Positions 48,851 through 57,895 of a DNA stretch of 64,000 bases are shown in pieces. The DNA lies in NCBI GenBank assembly GCA_046330455.1, contig JAXLSU010000004.1:124001-188000 (forward strand), read 5' to 3'. Positions within the stretch are counted from its first letter, which is position 1. Every line of letters begins with the position of its first letter. Both the position numbers and the translations under genes were made by a program. The notes under the pieces were generated by a model. It made no database searches. It saw nothing but the letters and a program-made list of their open reading frames with translations, and was not told the origin of the DNA. This stretch comes from CAVQXR01 sp046330455 (GTDB lineage Bacteria; Actinomycetota; Thermoleophilia; Gaiellales; Gaiellaceae).

Positions 48851-49080
48851 TCCTGCGTCAACGACGCGCAGGAACGGCTCAGCGACGACGATCGCGCAGG
48901 GGTGACTACGAGGGGCGTGCGATCGTCACACGCCCCGACCGGGAGACCTCCCTTCCGGCGGTGACGTCTGCGCGAGGCCTCGAGCTGCGAGGTCAGGTGC
49001 TCTGCTCATCGATTCTCGTCGTCGAAGTGCCGTGCCTGCACGGCGGGGAATGTGAACGGCTGTAACAAGTCCCTATCCTA
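48851..49080 (-). promoter_or_regulatory. Long structured leader of rny
   Basis: Read on the minus strand: TAGGAT (49075-49080) as possible -10, then hairpins at 49029-49044 (GCCGTG, CCTG, CACGGC), 48912-48936 (8-bp arms GGGGCGTG/CACGCCCC) and 48851-48873 (TCCTGC/GCAGGA), the last ending 9 nt before the rny ATG and able to mask its ribosome site. No other gene is seen in this 230-bp stretch. Autoregulation through the leader is inference. Confidence 0.4.
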
Positions 49081-49537
49081 GCCCCGCGGAGTCGGTCCCG
49101 TCCACGCCGGGGGCCGGCCACCGCTCCCTCACCTGTTCGACGGACTCGACCGAGAATCCTCGCCGGACGAGCATCGCCGCCGCGCGGCGAGGATCACGCT
49201 CACCGCCGACGAGCGAGCGGATGCGCTCGGATTCGGGCTCGAGCCCGGCGAGGGCCGCCCGGATCGCGTCAGGCTCGACTCCCTCGCGCTCGAGCCGGTC
49301 GCCGATCAACGCATCGCCGTAGCCACGGCCGGCCAGCTGCTCCGCGCGCGACGCGGCAAACCGCAGGTCGTCGACGTACCCGGCCTCGACGAGCGCCTCG
49401 ACGGCACCATCGGTCGCTTCCTCACCGAGCCCGCTCCGCCGGAGCCGCTCCGTCAGCCGGAGCCGGGACAGATCACGCCGCGCGAGCTGTCCAGCCGCCA
49501 ACCGGAGCGCCCGTGCCTCTTCACCGCCCGCGTCCAC
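49073..49537 (-). CDS. recX: Regulatory protein RecX
   Basis: 154 residues. Three-helix repeats of RecX are visible: ALRLAAGQLARRDLSRLRLTERLRRSGL, AVEALVEAGYVDDLRFAASRAEQLAGRGYGDALIGDRLEREGV and a C-terminal RRAAAMLVRRGFSVESVEQV. RecX limits RecA filament growth. GTG start 4 bp after recA, the usual recA-recX order. The stop overlaps the possible rny -10. Confidence 0.88.
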   Translation of the reverse strand: MDAGGEEARALRLAAGQLARRDLSRLRLTERLRRSGLGEEATDGAVEALVEAGYVDDLRFAASRAEQLAGRGYGDALIGDRLEREGVEPDAIRAALAGLEPESERIRSLVGGERDPRRAAAMLVRRGFSVESVEQVRERWPAPGVDGTDSAGLG

Positions 49538-49541
49538 GGGG

Positions 49542-50648
49542 TCACGCGACCTCGGCGACCTCCGTCAGGCTCTCCTCCTCGTGCTCGACGGCCGCCAGCC
49601 CGGCCTCGACCTCACCTGCGGGCTCCTCGCCTGCGGGCTCCTCGCCGAGCTCGGCCCTGATGCGCCGGACGATCTCGGCCGTCGCGTCCGGATGCTCGCG
49701 CAGGAAGGCAATCGCGTTCTGCCGGCCCTGGCCGAGGCGCTCGTCGCCGAAGCTGAAGTAGGAGCCCGATTTCTGGACGATCTTGTGCGTGATCCCCACG
49801 TCGAGGACGGAGCCCTCCCAGGAGATGCCTTCGCCGTACATGATGTCGAACTCGGCCTGCTTGAACGGGGGCGCGACCTTGTTCTTGACGACCTTGACCC
49901 GCGTCCGGTTGCCGATCGCCTCGACGCCCTCCTTGAGCGTCTCGATTCGCCGGACGTCGAGTCGCACCGAGGAGTAGAACTTGAGCGCCCGGCCACCCGG
50001 GGTGGTCTCGGGGTTCCCGAACATGACGCCGATCTTCTCGCGTAGCTGGTTCGTGAAGATGCAGACGGTGCCGGTCTTGTTCAGGGTCCCGGTCAGCTTC
50101 CGCAGCGCCTGGCTCATCAGGCGAGCCTGGAGCCCGACGAAGCTGTCGCCCATCTCGCCCTCGATCTCGGCCTTCGGCGTCAGGGCCGCGACCGAGTCGA
50201 TCGCGACCACGTCGAGCGCCCCGCTCCGCACGAGCAGCTCCGCGATCTCGAGCGCCTGCTCGCCGTGATCGGGCTGCGAGACGAGGAGGTCGTCGATGTC
50301 GACCCCGATCCGCCGCGCATAGGTCGGGTCCATCGCGTGCTCGGCATCGATGAAGGCGCAGATCCCTCCCAGCTTCTGGGCCTCGGCGATCATGTGGTAG
50401 ACGAGGGTCGTCTTCCCCGACGACTCGGGGCCGAAGATCTCGACGATCCGGCCGCGCGGGACGCCGCCCACGCCGAGCGCGAGATCGAGCGAGAGACAGC
50501 CGGTCGAGATGGCCGGCACCGCGTCGAGCGCCTGGTCGCTCATCTTCATGACCGATCCCTTGCCGAACTGGCGCTCGATCTGGCCCAGTGCGGCAGTCAG
50601 CGCCTGGGTGCGCTGGGTAAGACCGTTGGTGTCGGGGGAGTCGGCCAC
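49542..50648 (-). CDS. recA: RecA recombinase
   Basis: 368 residues. Walker A GPESSGKTT near residue 70, EHAMDPTYA, Walker B LDVVAIDSVAALTP, loop L1 EGEMGDSFVGLQARLMSQALRK and loop L2 FTNQLREKIGVMFGNPETTPGGRALKFYSSVRLDVRR all match. The C-terminus is acidic with a short repeat (GEEPAGEEPAGE). A strong Shine-Dalgarno (AGGAGG) precedes GTG 50648. No clear actinobacterial SOS box was found in the 250-bp upstream gap (50649-50900), which otherwise holds no recognisable element. Confidence 0.97.
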   Translation of the reverse strand: MADSPDTNGLTQRTQALTAALGQIERQFGKGSVMKMSDQALDAVPAISTGCLSLDLALGVGGVPRGRIVEIFGPESSGKTTLVYHMIAEAQKLGGICAFIDAEHAMDPTYARRIGVDIDDLLVSQPDHGEQALEIAELLVRSGALDVVAIDSVAALTPKAEIEGEMGDSFVGLQARLMSQALRKLTGTLNKTGTVCIFTNQLREKIGVMFGNPETTPGGRALKFYSSVRLDVRRIETLKEGVEAIGNRTRVKVVKNKVAPPFKQAEFDIMYGEGISWEGSVLDVGITHKIVQKSGSYFSFGDERLGQGRQNAIAFLREHPDATAEIVRRIRAELGEEPAGEEPAGEVEAGLAAVEHEEESLTEVAEVA

Positions 50649-50900
50649 GATGTCAACCTCCTAGGGCAGCCGCTGCGTGAATGGACTGTGTTACGGTGGC
50701 TCCGCCAGATGAGCGGACTGACAGGGTAGCCCCCGGGTCGGATGGGATCGAGGCTCCCGCGTGACGAAGGAGCGGCAGAAGTGAGCAGACTTCGTGTCGG
50801 CGCGACCGTCGGCGCCGGCGGTGCCGATCCACACTCCCGCCGCGGTGAACGGCGCTCCGTCCCCTGGCTCCACGAAACGGGCCCCTGAGCCAGGCGCGGC

Positions 50901-51794
50901 ATGCGCACCGTCTTCGTCAGCTTCGACACGATGGGGCGAGACTGTCTCGAGGCGGCCGCCGGGGCCGGCGCGGACATCGTGGGCGTCGTCACGCTGCCGG
51001 GCCCCGTCGCCCCCGACCGCTCGGGGCAGTGCGCCTTCGACGAGGTCGCCTCGCGCCTCGACGCCCGCCTCGTGACGACCCGTGACGTCAACTCGGGCGA
51101 CACGCTCGAGGCCGTGCGCAGCCTCGAGCCCGAGCTCGTCTTCGTCGCCGGCTGGTCGCAGCTCGTGCGGGAGCCGTTCATCGCGCTCGCCCGTGAGGGC
51201 GTCTTCGGCCTGCACCCCACCCTGCTGCCACGACATCGTGGGCGCGCCCCGATCCCGTGGGCGATCCTCTCCGGCCTCGCACGAACGGGCGTCACACTGT
51301 TTCAGATCGTCGACGCGACGGCGGACTCCGGCGCGATCGTGGGCCAGGCGATCGTCGAGATCGGCCCGGACGAGACGGCGACGACGCTCTACGACCGGAT
51401 CGCGGCCGCGCAGGTCGAACTCGTCCGGGAGTACGTGCCGCAGCTGATCGCGAGGACCGCACCGCGACTACCCCAGGATCCCTCCCGCGCCAGCGCCTGG
51501 CCGCGGCGAACGCCGGCCGACGGTCTCATCGACTGGGAGACGCGTGCTCCCTACCTGTATGCCTGGGTGCGGGCGCAGACACGCCCGTACCCCGGCGCGT
51601 TCACGTACCTCGGCGACACGAAGGTCGTCGTCTGGCAGGCGCGGCCCGTGGAGCTGGCCGAGCCCGTGGCGCCGGGCACGATCGTCACGAGACGTCCGGA
51701 GGGGCCGGTCGTCGCCTGCGGGGAGGGAGCGCTCGTGCTCGAGGAGGTCGAGACCGGCGCCTGCGAGCTCGTTCCCGGAGCGAGGCTCGGATGA
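50901..51794 (+). CDS. Formyltransferase-family protein (sugar N-formyltransferase-like)
   Basis: 297 residues. The formyl-THF-binding fold is marked by GLHPTLLPRHRGRAPIPWAIL near residue 103 and TADSGAIVGQ near 140, with His105 and Asp142 of the catalytic triad; the usual Asn is Gly103, as seen in some non-Fmt members. A C-terminal Fmt-like barrel (ARPVELAEPVAPGTIV) follows. Sequence around the N-terminus does not fit methionyl-tRNA formyltransferase. It is four-base coupled to a PIG-L deacetylase, suggesting that an N-acetyl sugar is deacetylated and then formylated. Confidence 0.75.
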   Translation: MRTVFVSFDTMGRDCLEAAAGAGADIVGVVTLPGPVAPDRSGQCAFDEVASRLDARLVTTRDVNSGDTLEAVRSLEPELVFVAGWSQLVREPFIALAREGVFGLHPTLLPRHRGRAPIPWAILSGLARTGVTLFQIVDATADSGAIVGQAIVEIGPDETATTLYDRIAAAQVELVREYVPQLIARTAPRLPQDPSRASAWPRRTPADGLIDWETRAPYLYAWVRAQTRPYPGAFTYLGDTKVVVWQARPVELAEPVAPGTIVTRRPEGPVVACGEGALVLEEVETGACELVPGARLG

Positions 51795-52462
51795 CGCGCG
51801 TGCTCGTCGTCGCTGCGCACCCCGACGACGAGGTGCTCGGCATGGGCGGAACGATCGCGGTGCACACAGACCGCGGGGACCGCGTCCGGATCGTCGTCGT
51901 CACCGATGGGAGCTCCACCCAGTACCCGGGCGACGCGGCGGTGCGTGAGCGCAAGGAGGGAGAGGCGCTGCGCGCCGCGGCCGAGCTCGGCGTGGAGGAC
52001 TACGTGCACCTCGATCTTCCGGACATGAGGCTCGACACGCTCCCCCACGTCGAGGTCAACCGCATCGTCGAGGAGCACGTACGCGACCACGCGCCGCAGG
52101 TCGTCTACACGGTGCAGCCGGACGTGAATCTCGACCACCGGACGTTGTTCGACGCCGTGGCCGTCGCGACGAGACCTGTTCCCGGCCAGCCCGTACGGCG
52201 CGTGCTCACGTACGCCCCGACCTCGAGCACCGAGTGGACCCCCGCCCCGCTCAACTGGTTCGTGCCCAACTGGTACGTGGACGTCTCCGCGACCCTCCAG
52301 CGCAAGGTCGCAGCGTTCGCGCACTACGAGACCGAGCGGCGTGACTACCCGCATCCCCGGAGCGAGCGCGCGATCCGGGCCGCCGCCGCATTCCACGGCT
52401 CGAGCTGCGGGTGCGAGTACGCTGAGCCCTTCGTCCTCGTACGCGGCCTCGAACCGCTCTGA
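51791..52462 (+). CDS. PIG-L family N-acetylglucosamine-type deacetylase
   Basis: 223 residues. The zinc motif AHPDDE is at residues 9-14, followed by GMGGTIAVHTDRGDRVRIVVVTDG and the second ligand region DVNLDHRTLFDAV. Such enzymes deacetylate GlcNAc-type groups on inositol, lipids or antibiotic and mycothiol precursors. The LNW and YPHPRSERAIRAAAAFHG end is common in PIG-L proteins acting on nucleotide or glycan sugars. ATG overlaps the formyltransferase stop. Confidence 0.85.
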   Translation: MTRVLVVAAHPDDEVLGMGGTIAVHTDRGDRVRIVVVTDGSSTQYPGDAAVRERKEGEALRAAAELGVEDYVHLDLPDMRLDTLPHVEVNRIVEEHVRDHAPQVVYTVQPDVNLDHRTLFDAVAVATRPVPGQPVRRVLTYAPTSSTEWTPAPLNWFVPNWYVDVSATLQRKVAAFAHYETERRDYPHPRSERAIRAAAAFHGSSCGCEYAEPFVLVRGLEPL

Positions 52463-52481
52463 CGGCTTACCGGAGCGGCGG

Positions 52482-53051
52482 TTAGCCACCGCCGTCTGTC
52501 AGGCGGGCCGTCTCGAGGCGCTCGTACCTTGCTCCTCCCCGGTGAAGCAGCGACCGGTAGAGCACGGCCTCGGAGGGGCTGAAGGCCGGCAACACCGGCA
52601 GCAGCGGCCGGAGCCGCGGGCGCTCCCGGAGCCGTGCCACGGTGACGTGCGCGAACCACGGCCGGTGCTCTCGCTCGTGGACGCCGGCCTCCTCGAGGCG
52701 GTCGACGAGGTACTCCTGGAGCCTGCCCGCCCGGCCGTCCGTGTCGGTCAGAGCGAGCATGGCCACGCTTCGTGTCTCGCGATAGCGCTCGACGGTGAGC
52801 AACGGCCGTTCACGGCCGTCTGCGGCAGCGTGCAGCGCAGCGCGCAGAACGGGAAGCTCCTCGTACGGACGCTGGCCGAGGAACGCGAGCGTCACGTGGA
52901 GATCTTCGGGCGCGACGATCCGGACGGTGGGACGGCCGGCCAGCATCCCCGTCGCCCAGGTCGTGAGCGCCCGGGCGATCTCGAGCGGCAGGGGCAGCCC
53001 GAAGAAGAGGCGTAGCGATGCTTCCGGCCCGGAGGCGGCGCCGCCGCTCAC
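52482..53051 (-). CDS. thpR: RNA 2',3'-cyclic phosphodiesterase (2'-5' RNA ligase family)
   Basis: 189 residues. Two catalytic H-x-T motifs: HVTLAFLG at His52 and HVTVARL at His135, with LRLFFGLPLPLEIARAL at the N-terminus and RFTPHVTLAR-like spacing. ThpR-type enzymes hydrolyse 2',3'-cyclic phosphates or ligate tRNA halves in vitro. GTG 53051 overlaps the cinA stop. It is the last gene of the rodZ-cinA-thpR run; pairing with cinA and recA nearby is common. Confidence 0.88.
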   Translation of the reverse strand: MSGGAASGPEASLRLFFGLPLPLEIARALTTWATGMLAGRPTVRIVAPEDLHVTLAFLGQRPYEELPVLRAALHAAADGRERPLLTVERYRETRSVAMLALTDTDGRAGRLQEYLVDRLEEAGVHEREHRPWFAHVTVARLRERPRLRPLLPVLPAFSPSEAVLYRSLLHRGGARYERLETARLTDGGG

Positions 53052-54325
53052 GCCCGCGCAGCGCCCGGCCCCGAGAGGACCGTGCGCAGCTGATGCAGGA
53101 CGAACGCGGTCGCACGCCCCCGGATCCTCGAGCGGTCGCCGGGCAGCTCGAAGCGCATGCTCTCGCTCGCGTTCGGCGTCTCGACATGGATATGGACGAG
53201 ACCGACCGGCTTGTCCGGGCTGCCGCCCCCGGGCCCGGCGACACCGGTGACCGCGGCCCCGACGTCGGCTCCGAGCACCGCCCGCACGCCGGCCGCCATG
53301 GCCGCCGCCGTCTCTGACGAGACGGCGCCGTGTGCACCGAGCACGGCTCCGGGCACGCGAAGGACGCCCTCCTTCACGTCGTTCGCGTAGGCGACGACCC
53401 CGCCGAGGTACACGTCGCTCGCTCCGGGGACGTCCGTGAGGCGGGCCCCGACCATCCCGCCGGTGCACGACTCCGCCGTCGCGAGGGTCAGGCTGCGGGC
53501 GCGGCAGAGCTCGACCACGAGCTCCTCGACGGGCCGCTCGTCCCGCGAGAAGAGCTGCGCGCCGAACCCTTCCCGCAGCGCGAGCTCCATCGCATCCCCC
53601 AGGGCCTCGGCTCCCTGCTCGACGAACAGGTCGACGTGGATCTCGAAGTCGCGGGCGCACACCGTCACGTCGAGCCCCGGCGCCTCTCCCCCGGCCGCAT
53701 CGATGACGGTCGCCACCGCAGACTCGCTGGGGCCGAAGAACCTGAGTGTCCGGTGGGCGCGCGGCGTGAGACGGGCGAGCACGGCTCGCAGCGCCGGATG
53801 CTCGGCCGCTGCGGGCCAGAGCCGCTGGAGCTCACCAGGGGGCCCGGGAAGCGCGATCGCGACCCTGCCGCCGTGCTCCACGAGCACCCCGGGAGCCGTG
53901 CCGGCAAGACCGAGATTGACCGCGCCGGCGGGCAGTGACGCCTGCTTGCGCACGCCGTGGACGAAGTCCGAGAACGGCCGCCCGAGCCGCTCGGCATACC
54001 CGCGCGACACGGCGCCGATCTCGCGCTCGAGGCCGGCGTCAACGTGCAGCTCGCGCCCGAGCGCGCGGGCGAGAAGCTCCACCGTGCGGTCGTCGTGGGT
54101 CGGCCCAAGCCCGCCGGAGAGAACGCAGACGTCCGACTCGACACCCTCCCGGATCGCGGCTTCGAGCTCGTCCGGGCGGTCGCCGACGATCACCACCCTG
54201 TCGGGCTCGAGCCCGAGGCGGAGCAGCTCCGAGGCGAGGAAGGGGCCGTTCAGGTCACGGCGGTCGCCCCGGACGAGCTCGGAGCCGGTGACCACGACGG
54301 TGGTGCGGGGCCTTCGGTCGACCAC
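53048..54325 (-). CDS. cinA: CinA-like protein (competence/damage-inducible, NMN deamidase domain)
   Basis: 425 residues. N-terminal MoaB/MogA-like domain (VVVTGSELVRGDRRD, VLSGGLGPTHDDRTVELLA) is followed by the C-terminal CinA domain with LATAESCTGGMVGARLTDVPGASDVYLGGVVAYAN and AVTGVAGPGGGSPDKPVGLVHI, the NMN amidohydrolase and pyrophosphatase elements. It recycles pyridine nucleotides. The ATG-like GTG start lies 8 bp after the RodZ-like gene. Often near recA, as here (2.4 kb). Confidence 0.93.
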   Translation of the reverse strand: MVDRRPRTTVVVTGSELVRGDRRDLNGPFLASELLRLGLEPDRVVIVGDRPDELEAAIREGVESDVCVLSGGLGPTHDDRTVELLARALGRELHVDAGLEREIGAVSRGYAERLGRPFSDFVHGVRKQASLPAGAVNLGLAGTAPGVLVEHGGRVAIALPGPPGELQRLWPAAAEHPALRAVLARLTPRAHRTLRFFGPSESAVATVIDAAGGEAPGLDVTVCARDFEIHVDLFVEQGAEALGDAMELALREGFGAQLFSRDERPVEELVVELCRARSLTLATAESCTGGMVGARLTDVPGASDVYLGGVVAYANDVKEGVLRVPGAVLGAHGAVSSETAAAMAAGVRAVLGADVGAAVTGVAGPGGGSPDKPVGLVHIHVETPNASESMRFELPGDRSRIRGRATAFVLHQLRTVLSGPGAARA

Positions 54326-54333
54326 GCCGGAAG

Positions 54334-55068
54334 TCAGGGCGTCTCGGCTGCGCGCAGGCCGTCTGCTGAGGCGACGAGGGCCGAAGGCCCGGAGACGTCG
54401 GGCCGATCGACGGGGAAGCCGTCGATCGTGAAGGCGAGCTGCTGCGGGCGTGTGACCTCGATCCAGAGCTCCTCCGCCGTGAACGGCGAGCTCGTCTCGC
54501 CCTTGCGCAGCGTCCCCTCGAACAGGAGCTCGCCGGCACCGGAGCTCTTCCTGACCTCGAGCCGCGACGAGCCTCCGACTGCCGTGACCACGAGCGTCAC
54601 CGCGCCGATCGGAGCCGTATCGGTCCCCTGCTCGACCGTCTGCGCGGAGGTGTCAGCGGGCGCCACGACCGGCGGGCCTCCCTCCTCGGCGGCCCCGGTA
54701 CCGAATCGCCAGGCGGCGATCACGAGCGCCGTGACGACGACGATGCCCGCGAGCGCGACGAGCACCGCACGCGACTCGGTCCGGTGGGCCTGCGCGCGGC
54801 GGCGCGTTCGGGCCGCGAAGACCGGCTCGTCCGCACCGGAGAAGCGTGCGTTGTACTCGTCCACGTAGAGCTGACCGTCGAGCCCGAGTCGCTCGGCGTA
54901 CAGGCGCAGGAACCCGCGGACGTACGACTCGCCCGGTAGCTGGTCGAACTCCTCGGCCTCGAGCGCCCGCAGGTACTTCGCTCGGATCTTCGTCTCGCCT
55001 TCGAGGTCGGTGATCTCGAGGCCCTGACGGGCTCGCGCGTCGTGGAGGCTCTTTCCGATCTCGAACAC
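54334..55068 (-). CDS. RodZ-family helix-turn-helix membrane protein
   Basis: About 244 residues from GTG 55068. The N-terminal HTH_25 domain FEIGKSLHDARARQGLEITDLEGETKIRAKYLRALEAEEFDQLPG then SYVRGFLRLYAERLGLD is diagnostic. One membrane helix follows near residue 118 (AVLVALAGIVVVTALVIAAW), and then an exported DUF4115-type beta domain (VTLVVTAVGGSSRLEVRKS). RodZ links MreB or related elongation machinery to the membrane. TTACAAT lies 9 nt before the start. Longer upstream starts are unlikely. Confidence 0.85.
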   Translation of the reverse strand: MFEIGKSLHDARARQGLEITDLEGETKIRAKYLRALEAEEFDQLPGESYVRGFLRLYAERLGLDGQLYVDEYNARFSGADEPVFAARTRRRAQAHRTESRAVLVALAGIVVVTALVIAAWRFGTGAAEEGGPPVVAPADTSAQTVEQGTDTAPIGAVTLVVTAVGGSSRLEVRKSSGAGELLFEGTLRKGETSSPFTAEELWIEVTRPQQLAFTIDGFPVDRPDVSGPSALVASADGLRAAETP

Positions 55069-55117
55069 TGCCGGTTGATTGTAACGGCCGCGTCTTGTCC
55101 GCTCCGGACCCGTCTCG

Positions 55118-55453
55118 TCAGGACTGGACGAGCACGAGCACCCCGTAGACGCCGAGCGCAAGGCCGGCCGCGAGGCAGATGAGCAGCGCCGTCACGGCCA
55201 GCACCTTCGCGGCGAGTGCGACGCCGTTGCCACCGACCCGTCCGAGCGTCCGCTGGAAGTCGAAACGCGCACGCCTGGCCATCGCGACCGCAATCAGGGC
55301 GGCGACGACGGCCGCGGGCACGACCACGAGCGCCTCGAAGCTTCCGAGCTCCGGGCGGAACCTCGGGAGCGCCACGCCCGCCGCGAGGAAAGCCAGAGCG
55401 AGCAGGCTGAACAGGAGCGCGACGAACGCCTTCGGGTTGTGCACAGACGCCAC
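55118..55453 (-). CDS. Small multi-helix membrane protein
   Basis: 111 residues. Three clear hydrophobic helices (FVALLFSLLALAFLAAGVAL, LVVVPAAVVAALIAVAMA, LAAKVLAVTALLICLAAGLALGVYGVLVLV) with short loops, an arrangement resembling DUF4190-type proteins. Function unknown. It lies 38 bp after ftsK and 49 bp before the RodZ-like gene on the same strand. Confidence 0.65.
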   Translation of the reverse strand: MASVHNPKAFVALLFSLLALAFLAAGVALPRFRPELGSFEALVVVPAAVVAALIAVAMARRARFDFQRTLGRVGGNGVALAAKVLAVTALLICLAAGLALGVYGVLVLVQS

Positions 55454-55491
55454 TGTACTCAGCGCCGCAGGCGTTCCCGGCCGGTGCTCGC

Positions 55492-57858
55492 TCAGGCGCC
55501 CACCTCGTCCCGCGGACCCGTGAGTACCCGCTCGAGGTCTGCTTCGGAGACGAGCACGCGGCGCGGCTTCGACCCCTCGTACCCCGAGATCACCCCGCGA
55601 CGCTCGAGCATGTCGATCAGCCGTCCGGCGCGCGTGTAGCCGACCCTGAGCCGGCGCTGGATGAGCGAGACGGATGCTGTCTGCGTCTGCACGACGATCT
55701 CCATCGCCCGGTCGAGCAGCGGATCCTCGTCCGGATCGAGCCCGTCCCCGTCGCCGTCCTCACCCGGCTCGGGCGCCGGTGCCTCGAGCAGAGACTCGTC
55801 GAGCTCCTGGGCGCGCTGAGCGCGGCACTGCTCGACGATGAGGGCCACCTCCTCCTCGCTCACGTATGCCCCCTGCACCCGCTGGAGGCGCGACGTGCCG
55901 AGCGGCTTGAACAGCATGTCGCCCTGCCCGAGCAGCGCCTCCGCACCCGAGGCGTCGAGGATGACGCGGCTGTCCGTCTGACTCGAGACCGCAAACGCGA
56001 TCCTCGACGGGACGTTCGCCTTGATCATGCCCGTGATCACGTCGACGGACGGCCGCTGTGTCGCCAGGACGAGATGGATCCCGACTGCCCGCGACTTCTG
56101 GGCGAGCCGGATGATCGCCTCCTCGACGTCCTGGGGCGAGATCATCATCAGGTCTGCGAGCTCGTCGATGACGACGAGCAGGTACGGCAGCGTCTGCTCG
56201 CCGCGCCTGGCGAGCGTCCGGTTGAACTCGGACAGGTTGCGTGCCTTCGCGATGCTCATCCGCTCGTACCGGCGCTCCATCTCCTCGACCACGTTCCCCA
56301 GCACCGCCGCCGCCCGCTTGGGGCTCGAGACGACCGGTGTCAACAGGTGCGGGATCGACTCGTAGAACGAGAGCTCCACCCGCTTGGGGTCGATGAGGAT
56401 CATGCGCACGTCGTCGGGGGACGCTCGCATCAGGATCGAGCAGAGCATGGTGTTGATGCAGCCCGACTTCCCCGAGCCCGTCGTGCCGGCGATCAGGATG
56501 TGGGGCATCCGCGCGAGGTCGGCCGAGACGGACTGGCCGGAGATGTCCTTCCCGAGCCACACGGACAGCGGGCTGGCGTTCGTGGGCACCTCCTCGAAGA
56601 TGTCGCCGAGCGTCACGAGGTTCGGGGAGACGTTCGGCACCTCGACGCCGACCGCCTGCTTGCCCGGGATCGGAGCCAGGATCCGGATGTCGGTCGTCGC
56701 GAGCGCGTAGGCGAGGTCGTCCTTCAGGGCGGTGACGCGGGAGACCTTGGTTCCGGGTGCGAGCTGGAGCTCGTAGCGCGTGACCCGCGGGCCGGACACC
56801 TGCCCGATCACCGTCGCCTCGATTCCGAAGTGGGCGAGCGTCTCGACGAGCGTCTCCGCGGTTCGCTCCGATGCCCGCGCGGGCTGGCCGCCGCCCGGCC
56901 GGGAACGCCGCAGCAGGCTACGGTCGGGAAGCCGGTAGACGCCGGGCGCAGACAGCGAGCTAAACGGCGCCTCGTCCTCGTCTCCGCTCGTCGGCGGCTC
57001 GCCCGGCTCGAGGTCGAGCAGATCCTGGCCGGAGAGCCCGGACACGAGCGGCTCGAACTGGTCGACGAGGATCGCCGGGATCTCCGAGCTGTCGCCGCCG
57101 TTGTTCGTGTCTTCCTCGACGACGTCCGCGAAGTCCCGAACGGCGTCGACGGGAGGCCCGGAAGAGCGCTCCCGGAGCGATGAGCTGTCGACGGCCGGAG
57201 CGAGGGAGGCCGACGCCGTCCGGGCCACCCGTACCGAGTGTCGCGCCGCGCGGGCGGTGTGGCGCGCCGCATGACGCCCTGCCCGTGCCGAGTGTCGCAT
57301 CAGCGCACCCGCCGAGGCACCGGTGACGAGGAGGAGGCCCGCGAGGACCCCGACGACCGCGAGGATGGTGACCCCGATGTCGCCGAGCAGCTTCTCGAGG
57401 ACGACGTAGAGGAGACCGCCGAGCACGCCGCCGTGCTCCTGCATGTCGTCGAGGTCGAGCGAGAGCGGCGGATCACCGTCGCCGAGACCGAAGCGGTCGG
57501 CGCCGAACGAAAGGAGCAGGGCGAGCGAGAGCACGACGAGCCCGGCCCGGAACGGCCGGACGTCGACGAGGGTGCTCCGCGTGAGCATCAGCCCGCCGAC
57601 GGCGCCGAGCACGACCGGGAGCAGGACGGCCGCGTTGCCGACGAGCGTCCGGGCGATCACGTCGACCTGGGATCCGACGATGCCGCCGTCCCACCCGAAC
57701 CAGAATACGATCGCGAGGAAGACGGCGAGAGCGACGAGGCCGAGCCCGATCAGCTCGGAGTGCTGGTGCGGTCGCGACGACCCGGAGGCAGCGGGCTTCT
57801 GCGCACGCTTCGGGGCCGCCTGACGGCGTGAGCTGGCCTGGCGCTTGGTCGCCGCCAT
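55492..57858 (-). CDS. ftsK: DNA translocase FtsK
   Basis: 788 residues from ATG 57858. A basic N-terminal tail precedes four membrane helices (about residues 37-185), then a linker. The RecA-like motor has DIRILAPIPGKQAVGVEVPN, Walker A GTTGSGKSGCINTML, LIDPKRVELSFYE, Walker B LLVVIDELADLMM and ATQRPSVDVITG. The C-terminal gamma domain VSLIQRRLRVGYTRAGRLIDMLERRGVI reads KOPS-type sites. FtsK pumps chromosome termini at the septum. Confidence 0.95.
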   Translation of the reverse strand: MAATKRQASSRRQAAPKRAQKPAASGSSRPHQHSELIGLGLVALAVFLAIVFWFGWDGGIVGSQVDVIARTLVGNAAVLLPVVLGAVGGLMLTRSTLVDVRPFRAGLVVLSLALLLSFGADRFGLGDGDPPLSLDLDDMQEHGGVLGGLLYVVLEKLLGDIGVTILAVVGVLAGLLLVTGASAGALMRHSARAGRHAARHTARAARHSVRVARTASASLAPAVDSSSLRERSSGPPVDAVRDFADVVEEDTNNGGDSSEIPAILVDQFEPLVSGLSGQDLLDLEPGEPPTSGDEDEAPFSSLSAPGVYRLPDRSLLRRSRPGGGQPARASERTAETLVETLAHFGIEATVIGQVSGPRVTRYELQLAPGTKVSRVTALKDDLAYALATTDIRILAPIPGKQAVGVEVPNVSPNLVTLGDIFEEVPTNASPLSVWLGKDISGQSVSADLARMPHILIAGTTGSGKSGCINTMLCSILMRASPDDVRMILIDPKRVELSFYESIPHLLTPVVSSPKRAAAVLGNVVEEMERRYERMSIAKARNLSEFNRTLARRGEQTLPYLLVVIDELADLMMISPQDVEEAIIRLAQKSRAVGIHLVLATQRPSVDVITGMIKANVPSRIAFAVSSQTDSRVILDASGAEALLGQGDMLFKPLGTSRLQRVQGAYVSEEEVALIVEQCRAQRAQELDESLLEAPAPEPGEDGDGDGLDPDEDPLLDRAMEIVVQTQTASVSLIQRRLRVGYTRAGRLIDMLERRGVISGYEGSKPRRVLVSEADLERVLTGPRDEVGA

Positions 57859-57895
57859 GCCCCTGCGTTTCGCGGGCGGCTGGCGGCTTCCTTCC

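Noticed and set aside
50649..50900. LexA/SOS box upstream of recA
   Set aside because: No GAAC-N4-GTTC-like palindrome was found in the gap, so SOS control is not claimed.
50901..51794. Methionyl-tRNA formyltransferase (fmt)
   Set aside because: The N-terminus and the Gly in place of the catalytic Asn do not fit Fmt, and def, priA or rsmB are not adjacent; the PIG-L partner suggests a sugar substrate.
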